From an uncultured Flavonifractor sp. (GTDB taxonomy: Bacteria; Bacillota; Clostridia; Oscillospirales; Oscillospiraceae): DNA of 9,523 nt. The DNA lies in contig CAJUDT010000085.1 in the NCBI GenBank assembly GCA_910585415.1, positions 1-9,523 on the forward strand, written 5' to 3'. The notes below the pieces were generated by a model. The model ran no database searches, was not told the origin of the DNA, and saw only the letters and a list, made by a program, of their open reading frames with translations. Shown here piece by piece: positions 4,585 through 9,523 of the stretch (position 1 is the stretch's first letter; every line of letters begins with the position of its first letter). The translations under genes were made by a program, and so were the position numbers.

Positions 4585-6374
4585 GTGTTTTCCTCCCACG
4601 TTGGCGCGGCCTTGGGGGTCAGACCGGCGCTTCTCCGTTCCTCCCGCCGGGAGGGCAGGCGGATGGCGAAGCTGGCCTGGGGCCGGGTGTCGGTGGCCTT
4701 CAAAAAGGCCAGCAGGCCCCAGGAGGCCAGCATGGACGACCCGCCGTTGGATACAAAGGGAAAGGTCACCCCCGTGAGGGGGAGAATGTCCACCGAGCCG
4801 AACACGTTCAGGCAGGTCTGAAAGACCATCATAGAGGTGGCGGCGCAGGCGGCGATGACATAAAAGCTGCTTCTCCCCGCCCGGCAGGCCCGGACCGCGA
4901 ACACGGCCAGGGTGCAGATGCACAGCACCGCCAGCACGGCGATGATGAGCCCCCATTCCTCGCAGAGCATTCCAAAGACCAGGTCGGTGTCCGCGGCCCC
5001 GATGCGGTGGAGCCAGCCCTCTCCGGGCCCCACGCCGGTGAGCCCCCCGGAGGCGGCGGCAGACATGGCGCGGGTCTGCTGGTACCCCCCCTCGGAGGCC
5101 TGCTCCCACACATGGCCCCAGGCGGCGAACCGCCGGAGGATGTAGGGCTTGACCGACAGAAGGGTGAGCGCCGCGAACACGCCGCCCCCGCAAATCAGGG
5201 CCAGGGTGGCAAAGTCCCCGGAGCGCAGGTAGGCAATCACCAGGAAGGTCACGAAGAAGATGGCGGCGGTGCCGAAATCGCTCATGAGGGCCAGACTGCC
5301 CAGGCATACCCCCGTCAGCAGGATGAACAGCCCCAGGTTGCGCTTACGAAAGAGCCGGTCCAGGGTGGCGGCGCCGGCGAAGATGTAGCAGATTTTCGCC
5401 AGCTCCGAGGGCTGGAGGGAGAGGGCCCCGATACGGACCCAGTTGGCCGCGCCGAACTGGGGGGCCGCCCCCAGCACCAGGGTCAGGGACACCAGCCCCA
5501 TGGCCGCCCCGGCCATCAGCCAGCGGATTTTCTTGGCCCGCTGGAGGTCCCGCAGAAACACCCCCAGCACCAGGAAGAACACCAGCCCCAGCAGCAGGGC
5601 CAGAAACTGCTTGAACAGGGCCCCGGGGGCCGAGGAGGCCGTCACCGCCAGGGAGAGGGTGGAGAGAAAAAAGGCGATGAGCTCCATCTCAAACCCTACC
5701 CGCCGCAGCAGGCGCATGGAGAGGAAGTACACCCACATGATGAGGGTCAGACAGAGGAAGGCCCCCGGCAGGACCACCTGGGCCTCCGTCCCGGCGGCAA
5801 TGGTCAGCTGAAGGGCGCAGAGTACCTGAAAGACGGTCAGCAGCACCAGACTGGGCCAGAGGGACACCGGAGCCCTCCCCCGCTGCCGCCGGGCGGACTT
5901 GTCCTCCGGGGCGGCGGGGAGCAGGACGGTCTCCACACCCCCCAGGCTCAGTACATCCCCATAGGCCAGCTCCCGCTGGCCCTCCACCGGGGTCCCGTTC
6001 ACCGACACGCCCACCTTGGAGCCCAAATCGTAGACCGTCCAGCTCCCGTCCTCCCCGCGAATCAGGGCGGCGTGCTGCCGGGAAACGGTGGGGTAGGCCA
6101 GGGAGATGTCGCAGGAGCCGCTGCGGCCCAGGATGTTTTCCCAGTGGGTCAGGGGCTCCCCCACGCCGTTGGGGAGGGTCAGATAGGCCCACACCTCCGG
6201 CACACAGGGCACGGTCAGCAGGGAGCGAATCTGCCGCAGGAGAATGAGCAGGGCCAGCACCGGGAACACAAAGCGCACGCCCATGGTGAACCAGCCGCAC
6301 AGCTGCGGATTGGCGGCAAGCCAGCCGGTGAGCTGGTCCATGCCCTGCTGAGGTAAGGTCAAAAGGGTTTCCAT
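4581..6374 (-). CDS. FHA domain fused to FtsW/RodA/SpoVE (SEDS) peptidoglycan glycosyltransferase
   Basis: A 597-aa membrane protein in three parts. An N-terminal membrane anchor lies at about residues 28-47. An FHA phosphothreonine-binding domain spans about 62-152, with GRS (83-85), SRQH (98-101) and NG (126-127), the canonical FHA ligand residues. A polytopic SEDS domain runs from about 172 to 565. SEDS hallmarks are NWVRIGALSLQPSELAK (311-327), SDFGTA (365-370), DTDLVFGMLCEEWG (462-475) containing the likely catalytic aspartate Asp464, and PLTGVTFPFVSNGGSS (532-547). SEDS proteins polymerise lipid II into glycan with a partner class B PBP, which is the next gene here (4-base overlap). The basic C-terminal tail is cytoplasmic. 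The frame is open to 6473, but ATG 6374 has AAGGGGG 8 bases upstream and follows a promoter at 6414-6419, so it is chosen. RodA versus FtsW cannot be settled from sequence alone; the pairing with pbpA favours RodA. The fused FHA domain is unusual. Confidence 0.93.
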   Translation of the reverse strand: METLLTLPQQGMDQLTGWLAANPQLCGWFTMGVRFVFPVLALLILLRQIRSLLTVPCVPEVWAYLTLPNGVGEPLTHWENILGRSGSCDISLAYPTVSRQHAALIRGEDGSWTVYDLGSKVGVSVNGTPVEGQRELAYGDVLSLGGVETVLLPAAPEDKSARRQRGRAPVSLWPSLVLLTVFQVLCALQLTIAAGTEAQVVLPGAFLCLTLIMWVYFLSMRLLRRVGFEMELIAFFLSTLSLAVTASSAPGALFKQFLALLLGLVFFLVLGVFLRDLQRAKKIRWLMAGAAMGLVSLTLVLGAAPQFGAANWVRIGALSLQPSELAKICYIFAGAATLDRLFRKRNLGLFILLTGVCLGSLALMSDFGTAAIFFVTFLVIAYLRSGDFATLALICGGGVFAALTLLSVKPYILRRFAAWGHVWEQASEGGYQQTRAMSAAASGGLTGVGPGEGWLHRIGAADTDLVFGMLCEEWGLIIAVLAVLCICTLAVFAVRACRAGRSSFYVIAACAATSMMVFQTCLNVFGSVDILPLTGVTFPFVSNGGSSMLASWGLLAFLKATDTRPQASFAIRLPSRREERRSAGLTPKAAPTWEENT

Positions 6375-6413
6375 CGGGTCAGCCCCCTTTCTTTGCAGAA
6401 TGGTAGTTCCCTC

Positions 6414-6419
6414 AGTATA
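6414..6419 (-). promoter_or_regulatory. Extended -10 promoter for the rodA-pbpA operon
   Basis: On the minus strand TGCTATACT places TATACT (6414-6419) behind a TGn extension, about 40 bases before the FHA-rodA start codon. The -35 region is only a T-rich run within the preceding terminator tail, so recognition would rely on the extended -10. The promoter directly follows the 6439-6470 terminator, which makes the wall genes a separate transcription unit from the 111-aa gene upstream. Confidence 0.55.
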
Positions 6420-6438
6420 GCACAAAGGGCGGACATAA

Positions 6439-6470
6439 AAAAGTGGAAGCCTGCGCCGGCCTCCACTTTT
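6439..6470 (-). terminator. Rho-independent terminator after the 111-aa membrane protein gene
   Basis: Minus-strand RNA forms a 13-bp stem: AAAAGTGGAGGCC (6470-6458), loop GGCGCA, GGCTTCCACTTTT (6451-6439), with one G-U wobble, followed by more T residues (to 6437). On the plus strand the same position is an A-C mismatch, so the minus direction is favoured. It sits 19 bases after the stop of the 6489-6824 gene and just before the rodA promoter. Confidence 0.82.
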
Positions 6471-6488
6471 CATAAAATATTCACAGTT

Positions 6489-6824
6489 TCAGGTGAGGAA
6501 ATCCACTACTAACCAGAGCAGCGGGGGGAGAATCAGACAAATGGTGGCCAGGAAGGGAATATCCTCCATATCCCACTGGGGCGCGGACATATCCTCCCCC
6601 AGCATGGGGTCCCGCCGAACGGCCCGGTAGCGGGCGTAATGGCACTCCCCGCCGCCGTTGCTCACCAGAAGCAGGACCAGCAGCAGCGCAATCATCGGCA
6701 GGCGCAGGGCCCAGCCCCGTACCGCCCCCAGGACAGACACGAACAGGAACAGCATATAATAGATACAAAAACCGATAACCGCTTTTTTGTGCCAGCTCCA
6801 GAAGATGGACAGGCGGGCTTTCAT
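6489..6824 (-). CDS. Small membrane protein of unknown function (111 aa)
   Basis: I do not recognise a family. The 111-aa product has a positively charged N-terminus (MKARLSIFWSWHKK) and three predicted membrane segments at about residues 15-35, 40-55 and 89-110. Between the second and third is a soluble loop of about 33 residues with a charged stretch (ECHYARYRAVRRDPMLGEDM) and a single Cys-His pair at 61-62, too little for a metal site. By the positive-inside rule the N-terminus and the arginine-rich loop are cytoplasmic for only part of the possible topologies, so orientation is uncertain. AAAGGAG precedes ATG 6824 by about 6 bases. A consensus promoter (6886-6914) and a terminator (6439-6470) bracket it, so it is monocistronic. 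It is divergent from the 79-aa gene, and no function follows from that context. Confidence 0.8.
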   Translation of the reverse strand: MKARLSIFWSWHKKAVIGFCIYYMLFLFVSVLGAVRGWALRLPMIALLLVLLLVSNGGGECHYARYRAVRRDPMLGEDMSAPQWDMEDIPFLATICLILPPLLWLVVDFLT

Positions 6825-6843
6825 GGGGAACTCCTTTCTCCCA

Positions 6844-6861
6844 GCGTCCCTCTGGGGACGC
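6844..6861 (-). other. Hairpin in the 5' leader of the 111-aa protein gene
   Basis: A perfect 7-bp inverted repeat with a 4-base loop (GCGTCCC / GGGACGC around TCTG on the plus strand). It lies in the transcribed leader, between the -10 (6886-6891) and the ribosome binding site near 6830-6836. It leaves the Shine-Dalgarno sequence free, so it more likely stabilises the mRNA 5' end than blocks translation; that is inference. Confidence 0.5.
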
Positions 6862-6885
6862 AGTGTCTGCGGGCTTCTTGTCTAT

Positions 6886-6914
6886 AGTATACAACAAAAA
6901 ATGTGTACCGTCAA
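6886..6914 (-). promoter_or_regulatory. Strong sigma-A type promoter for the 111-aa protein gene
   Basis: On the minus strand, TTGACG (6909-6914) and TATACT (6886-6891) are separated by exactly 17 bases. The flanking sequence upstream of the -35 is A/T-rich (bases 6915-6960), resembling an UP element. This is the best promoter match in the window, in an otherwise GC-rich background. It predicts a leader of about 55 bases before the ATG at 6824. Confidence 0.8.
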
Positions 6915-7029
6915 GTTTTTTTGTTTGATTTTTGCGCCTGCGGATTTTTATCATTTTTTAATTTTCCCTTTAAGACGGTTTCAGATGAAGGTGGTAAAAT
7001 GGCCATACTGAAAAAAGGAGGACTGACCT

Positions 7030-7269
7030 ATGGTAACTCTGTTCACCCTTACCGTCATCTGCGTCGTGGCGGTCATTCTCATTCCCATTGTCCTGACCAT
7101 CATCGGCCTGCCGCTGATGCTGCTTTTGGGCCTGCTGCCCTGGCTGCTGCGGGTGGCGGGGGTGGTGCTTCTGCTGAAGGCCATCTTCCAGCAGCCGGTG
7201 AAATGGGAGAACTTCCTGCCTGCGGTGGGGGCCTTTGTCCTGGCTGTGGGGCTGGGGTGGATTTTCTGA
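7030..7269 (+). CDS. Small hydrophobic membrane protein of unknown function (79 aa)
   Basis: I do not recognise a family. The 79-aa product is almost entirely hydrophobic, with segments at about residues 5-36 (broken by Pro19 and by GLP at 26-28), 38-53 and 62-79. A short polar stretch, QQPVKWENF (54-62), separates the last two. There is no signal peptidase site, and charged residues are few (Arg41, Lys50, Lys58, Glu60). ATG 7030 has a strong ribosome binding site, AAAGGAGG, 8 bases upstream. A weak candidate promoter, TGG followed by TAAAAT, lies at about 6992-7000 on the plus strand, but its -35 is poor. The gene is divergent from the 111-aa gene and is followed by a hairpin at 7301-7331, so it is probably transcribed alone. 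The strong ribosome binding site, sensible composition and adjacent terminator support it as a real gene. Confidence 0.75.
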   Translation: MVTLFTLTVICVVAVILIPIVLTIIGLPLMLLLGLLPWLLRVAGVVLLLKAIFQQPVKWENFLPAVGAFVLAVGLGWIF

Positions 7270-7300
7270 GAAAAAATTCACATAAGACGCATAGATATTC

Positions 7301-7331
7301 GGCGGGGTCCCTGGGGGGCTCCGCCCTTTTG
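7301..7331 (+). terminator. Probable terminator after the 79-aa gene
   Basis: GGCGGGG (7301-7307) pairs with CTCCGCC (7319-7325) through 7 bp including one G-U wobble, followed by CTTTTG. It is 31 bases after the stop of the 79-aa gene. The loop (11 bases) is large and the T tract short, so strength is uncertain. Confidence 0.5.
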
Positions 7332-7479
7332 CCTGGATGGACCGGAAGGGGCTTTGTTTTGCGGTTTGCCCCTCCGAAACGGCGATATGGGACAGATACT
7401 GAGGGCACAGCTAACAAAAGAGCGGAGAAGCCCCGCTGGAAGGTCCTGTTTTTTGTCGGCTTTGACGAATGAATAAATA

Positions 7480-7508
7480 TTGCATTTCTTCTGAATATGG
7501 CGTATAAT
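7480..7508 (+). promoter_or_regulatory. Promoter of the amino acid ABC transporter operon
   Basis: TTGCAT (7480-7485) and a perfect TATAAT (7503-7508) are separated by 17 bases. It lies about 50 bases before the binding-protein start codon and sits in an A/T-rich pocket (7465-7510). No clear operator repeat was seen around it. Confidence 0.8.
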
Positions 7509-7565
7509 AAGCCACGTTCAAAGGACGGCTGGACCGTCTACCTAAGGAATAAGGAGAGAATGAAC

Positions 7566-8441
7566 ATGAATCTGAAAAAACTTGCGGCCCTGGGCCTGAC
7601 CCTGGCTCTGTGCGCCGGTCTGGCGGCTGGATGCTCCAACAGCGGTTCCGGCTCCGGCACCGCCGCTACCCCCGCCCCGGTGGACACCCCCACCCCCGCC
7701 CCCGCCACCGCCACCCCCGACGCCAGCACCCCGGAGACCCCCGCCCCCGCCGGGGACTTCACCACCGTAGAGCCCGGCAAGCTCCACATGTCCACCAACG
7801 CCGCCTTCCCTCCCTATGAGATGACCACCGACGCCGGCGGCTTCGAGGGCATCGACGTGGAGGTAGCCGCCGCCATCGCCGAAAAGCTGGGCCTGGAGCT
7901 GGTGGTGGACGACATGGGCTTTGACGCCGCCCTCACCGCTGTTCAGACCGGTCAGAGCGACATCGCCATGGCGGGCATCACCATCACCGAAGAGCGCCTG
8001 GAGGTCATGGACTTCTCCGACAGCTACGCCACCGGCATTCAGGTGGTCATTGTCAAGGAGGGCTCCCCCATCGCCACCGTGGACGATCTGGCCAACGCCG
8101 AGATGATCGGCACCCAGAAGACCACCACCGGCAGCATCTACTGCACCGACGACTATGGCGTGGAGCACGTGACCGAGTTCGATACCGGCGCTCTGGCCGT
8201 AATGGCCCTGGTCAACGGACAGGTGGACGCGGTGGTCATCGACAACGAGCCCGCCAAATCCTTTGTAGCCGCCAACGAGGGTCTGGTCATTCTGGACACC
8301 GAGTACGCCGTGGAGGACTACGCCATTGGCTTTGCCAAGGGCAACACCGCCCTCAAGGACGCCGTGAACGCCGCTATGGCCGAGCTCCAGGCCGACGGCA
8401 CCTTCCAGGCCATCGTAGACAGCTACATCACCGCTGAGTAA
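7566..8441 (+). CDS. Lipoprotein amino acid ABC transporter substrate-binding protein (SBP family 3)
   Basis: A 291-aa extracytoplasmic binding protein that delivers a polar amino acid to the permease encoded next. Residues 1-23 are a lipoprotein signal peptide (Lys4-Lys5, a hydrophobic core, GLAAGC with lipidated Cys23). A Ser/Gly then Pro/Thr/Ala-rich linker spans 24-63. The two-lobed SBP_bac_3 domain fills 72-291. Family markers are AAFPPYEM (79-86), GGFEGIDVEV (91-100), GITITEERLEVMDFSD (137-152) with Arg144, which binds the ligand alpha-carboxylate in relatives, and GQVDAVVIDNEPA (218-230) with Asp226, which binds the amino group. The exact amino acid cannot be read from sequence. ATG 7566 is chosen because GGAG at 7553-7556 is 9 bases away, whereas it is only 3 bases from the in-frame ATG at 7560; either would give the same mature protein. 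It is the first gene of the operon, under the 7480-7508 promoter. Confidence 0.94.
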   Translation: MNLKKLAALGLTLALCAGLAAGCSNSGSGSGTAATPAPVDTPTPAPATATPDASTPETPAPAGDFTTVEPGKLHMSTNAAFPPYEMTTDAGGFEGIDVEVAAAIAEKLGLELVVDDMGFDAALTAVQTGQSDIAMAGITITEERLEVMDFSDSYATGIQVVIVKEGSPIATVDDLANAEMIGTQKTTTGSIYCTDDYGVEHVTEFDTGALAVMALVNGQVDAVVIDNEPAKSFVAANEGLVILDTEYAVEDYAIGFAKGNTALKDAVNAAMAELQADGTFQAIVDSYITAE

Positions 8442-8448
8442 TTTATTC

Positions 8449-8482
8449 CAGGAAGGGCGGCTTATCCAGGCCGCCCTTCCTG
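8449..8482 (+). other. Strong intercistronic hairpin between binding protein and permease genes
   Basis: CAGGAAGGGCGGC (8449-8461) pairs perfectly over 13 bp with GCCGCCCTTCCTG (8470-8482) around the loop TTATCCAG. It starts 7 bases after the binding-protein stop. No T run follows (the next bases are CTACAGAGAGG), so it is not a classical terminator. In comparable operons such a hairpin protects the upstream mRNA from 3' exonucleases and leaves less transcript for the downstream genes. That role here is inference. Confidence 0.75.
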
Positions 8483-8507
8483 CTACAGAGAGGAGAGAAA
8501 GGTCCCT

Positions 8508-9242
8508 ATGATTCAATCGCTCACAGACTGGCTGGACCGCATCGGCCCCCGCCTGGAACGGGCGTTTCTGGAGGGTGACCGCTGGAAGCTCTATTTGCAG
8601 GGCCTGGGCGTCACGCTACAGCTGACCGTTGTGGCCCTGATTTTCGGCGTGCTGCTGGGGCTGGTGGTGGCCACCATCCGCAGCGCCCACGACCAGCAGC
8701 GGCCCGGACGGAGGAAAAATCCCCTGCTGGGCGCGGCCAACCTGCTCTGCAAGCTCTACACCACCGTCATCCGGGGCACCCCCATGCTGGTGCAGCTGTT
8801 TATCTGGACCTTCGTCATCCTCCCCGCCGAGCGCAACAAGGTGCTGGTGGGCTTCATCGGCCTGGGGGTCAACTCGGGGGCCTATGTGGCGGAGATCATC
8901 CGCGGGGGCCTCATGAGCGTGGACGCGGGCCAAAGCGAGGCGGGCCGGTCCCTGGGCCTGAATTACTTTGACACCATGCGCTTCATCGTCATTCCCCAGG
9001 CGTTCAAGAACATCCTGCCCTCCCTGGGCAACGAGTTCATCACCCTGTTCAAGGACACCTCTCTGGTCCAGGCCATCGGCGGCATGGAGATGCTGTACTA
9101 CGCCTACACCATCGGCGGGCGGACCTTTGACTACATGCCCCCCCTGCTGGGGATTGCGCTGATGTATCTCCTGATTGTGATTGTGTTCACCTGGCTTCAG
9201 GGGATGCTGGAAAGGAGGCTGCGGGAAAGTGATCGACGTTAA
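8508..9242 (+). CDS. Polar amino acid ABC transporter permease (HisM/GlnP type)
   Basis: A 244-aa inner-membrane permease of the His/Glu/Gln/Arg/opine transporter family (BPD_transp_1 fold). Membrane segments lie at about residues 33-58, 94-122 (possibly two), and 203-234. KLYTTVIRGTPMLVQLF (82-98) contains the family signature RGTP-x-L-V-Q. The cytoplasmic EAA loop that docks on the ATPase is DAGQSEAGRSLGLNYFDTMR (139-158), followed by VIPQAFKNILPSLGNEF. The hydrophilic insert between the first two segments (HDQQRPGRRKNPL, 61-73) is basic, as expected for a cytoplasmic loop. ATG 8508 is preceded by a purine-rich tract, with AAAGG 5 bases away. The gene follows the binding-protein gene by 66 bases, which hold the 8449-8482 hairpin. 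Its 3' end overlaps the ATPase gene by 14 bases. A single permease gene suggests a homodimer. Confidence 0.95.
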   Translation: MIQSLTDWLDRIGPRLERAFLEGDRWKLYLQGLGVTLQLTVVALIFGVLLGLVVATIRSAHDQQRPGRRKNPLLGAANLLCKLYTTVIRGTPMLVQLFIWTFVILPAERNKVLVGFIGLGVNSGAYVAEIIRGGLMSVDAGQSEAGRSLGLNYFDTMRFIVIPQAFKNILPSLGNEFITLFKDTSLVQAIGGMEMLYYAYTIGGRTFDYMPPLLGIALMYLLIVIVFTWLQGMLERRLRESDRR

Positions 9243-9523
9243 AAACCTCTCCAAATCCTTCGGGAAGCATCTGGTGCTGGACAACATCTCCGAGCACATC
9301 TCCCCGGGGGAAAAGGTGGTTGTGATTGGCCCCTCCGGCTCGGGCAAGTCCACCTTTCTGCGGTGCCTGAATTTACTGGAGAATCCCACGGCGGGGAGTA
9401 TTACCTTTGACGGCACGGTGATTACCGACCCAAAGACGGACATCAACAAGATTCGCCGTCAGATGGGCATGGTGTTCCAGCACTTCAACCTGTTCCCCAA
9501 CATGACCATCCGGAAAAACATCA
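9229..9523 (+). CDS. Amino acid ABC transporter ATP-binding protein, N-terminal part
   Basis: The first 98 codons of an ABC ATPase (GlnQ/HisP type, normally about 240 aa); the rest lies beyond the window. It starts at GTG 9229 inside the end of the permease gene (14-base overlap), with AAAGGAGG at 9211-9218, 10 bases upstream. No ATG or other good start fits the start of homology VIDVKNLSKSFGKH. The Walker A motif GPSGSGKST is at residues 34-42 with Lys40, and the Q-loop is MVFQHFNLFPNMT (81-93) with Gln84. The insert ITFDGTVITDPKTDINKIR resembles the polar amino acid subfamily. The Walker B and signature motifs are out of view. It powers the transporter formed with the two preceding genes, and the overlap implies translational coupling with the permease. 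Confidence 0.95.
   Translation, partial: MIDVKNLSKSFGKHLVLDNISEHISPGEKVVVIGPSGSGKSTFLRCLNLLENPTAGSITFDGTVITDPKTDINKIRRQMGMVFQHFNLFPNMTIRKNI

Larger units (their letters stand above)
7270..7559 (+). other. 290-base intergenic stretch before the ABC transporter operon
   Basis: No convincing protein gene is seen here. It holds the terminator-like hairpin at 7301-7331 and a second inverted repeat, AGGGGC (7347-7352) / GCCCCT (7368-7373), with a 15-base loop. A third is AGCGG (7421-7425) / CCGCT (7433-7437), and 11 bases after it comes a run of six T (7449-7454). The promoter of the transporter operon is at 7480-7508, so these structures lie upstream of its predicted transcript. They may belong to a 3' extension of the 79-aa gene transcript or to a small RNA. 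I find no recognisable riboswitch motif. Confidence 0.4.

Noticed and set aside
3640..4821. A 393-codon plus-strand open frame opposite pbpA
   Set aside because: Antisense to a penicillin-binding protein gene with intact catalytic motifs. Its composition is low-complexity Gly/Val/Pro/Gln and it has no family features; it is a product of high GC at third codon positions.
4585..5307. A possible N-terminal extension of the penicillin-binding protein through the rodA region
   Set aside because: The frame is open, but the translation is Arg/Gly/His-rich out-of-frame rodA sequence. The ATG at 4584 has a good ribosome binding site and is followed at once by a membrane anchor.
5007..6356. A 449-codon plus-strand open frame opposite the rodA gene
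   Set aside because: It is an antisense shadow: rich in Gly, Gln, Pro and His with no domain pattern. The opposite strand encodes a clear FHA-SEDS protein with all motifs.
7421..7454. Hairpin AGCGG/CCGCT plus T run as a classical terminator
   Set aside because: The stem is only 5 bp and the T run starts 11 bases after it, too far for a standard rho-independent terminator. It is kept only as part of the structured intergenic stretch.
7640..7755. Repetitive CCCGCC-rich stretch as a DNA repeat or CRISPR-like array
   Set aside because: It encodes the Pro/Thr/Ala linker of the lipoprotein. The periodicity is irregular and explained by codon use.
7542..8516. Minus-strand open frame of 324 codons opposite the binding-protein gene
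   Set aside because: The translation is a glycine and valine repeat-like shadow of the Pro/Thr linker and SBP domain. The plus-strand lipoprotein signal and family motifs are unambiguous.

Overview
The window is GC-rich, with long antisense shadow frames, strong AGGAGG-type ribosome binding sites and tight gene packing. Gene content (LexA, an SOS box of the Gram-positive type, a DUF6440 protein, a PFL/DUF711 protein, a lipoprotein-anchored amino acid ABC transporter, no outer-membrane genes) points to a high-GC anaerobic Firmicute of the Oscillospiraceae/Clostridia kind (Flavonifractor- or Lawsonibacter-like). This placement is inference from style and content; no marker gene such as rRNA is present.

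Layout. (1) Bases 1-442, plus strand: the 3' end of a PFL/DUF711 (UPF0210) gene. It converges on the next operon at a perfect 15-bp hairpin (451-485) that looks like a bidirectional terminator. (2) Bases 497-2520, minus strand: a compact DNA-damage operon, lexA - ogt - DUF6440 gene - exoA (5' to 3' on the minus strand), with genes overlapping or 2 bases apart. It is driven by a promoter whose -35 is covered by a near-consensus SOS box (2576-2589). (3) Bases 2610-6374, minus strand: a cell-wall elongation module. An FHA domain fused to an FtsW/RodA glycosyltransferase is followed with a 4-base overlap by a short class B penicillin-binding protein (PbpA type). Thirteen bases later comes a 195-aa protein that resembles the front part of the bacterial actin MreB but has lost the nucleotide-binding motifs. 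(4) Bases 6489-7269: two small membrane proteins of unknown function, divergently transcribed from a 205-base region with a strong minus-strand promoter. (5) Bases 7503-9523, plus strand: promoter, lipoprotein solute-binding protein, permease and the start of the ATPase of a polar amino acid ABC transporter.

How the genes work together. LexA represses its own operon, so Ogt (direct reversal of O6-alkylguanine) and ExoA (AP endonuclease/3' exonuclease) should rise on DNA damage, with the DUF6440 protein as an unexplained passenger. In the wall module, RodA (glycan polymerase) and PbpA (transpeptidase) form the usual SEDS-bPBP pair. The fused FHA domain suggests control by Ser/Thr phosphorylation, and the MreB-like protein suggests an accessory actin-fold partner. 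The transporter genes form one operon, with a strong hairpin after the binding-protein gene that probably keeps its mRNA more abundant than that of the permease and ATPase.

The most noteworthy items are the FHA-RodA fusion and the degenerate MreB-like protein in the same operon, and the SOS-controlled lexA-ogt-DUF6440-exoA operon. No CRISPR array, tRNA, rRNA, insertion sequence or phage gene was seen.
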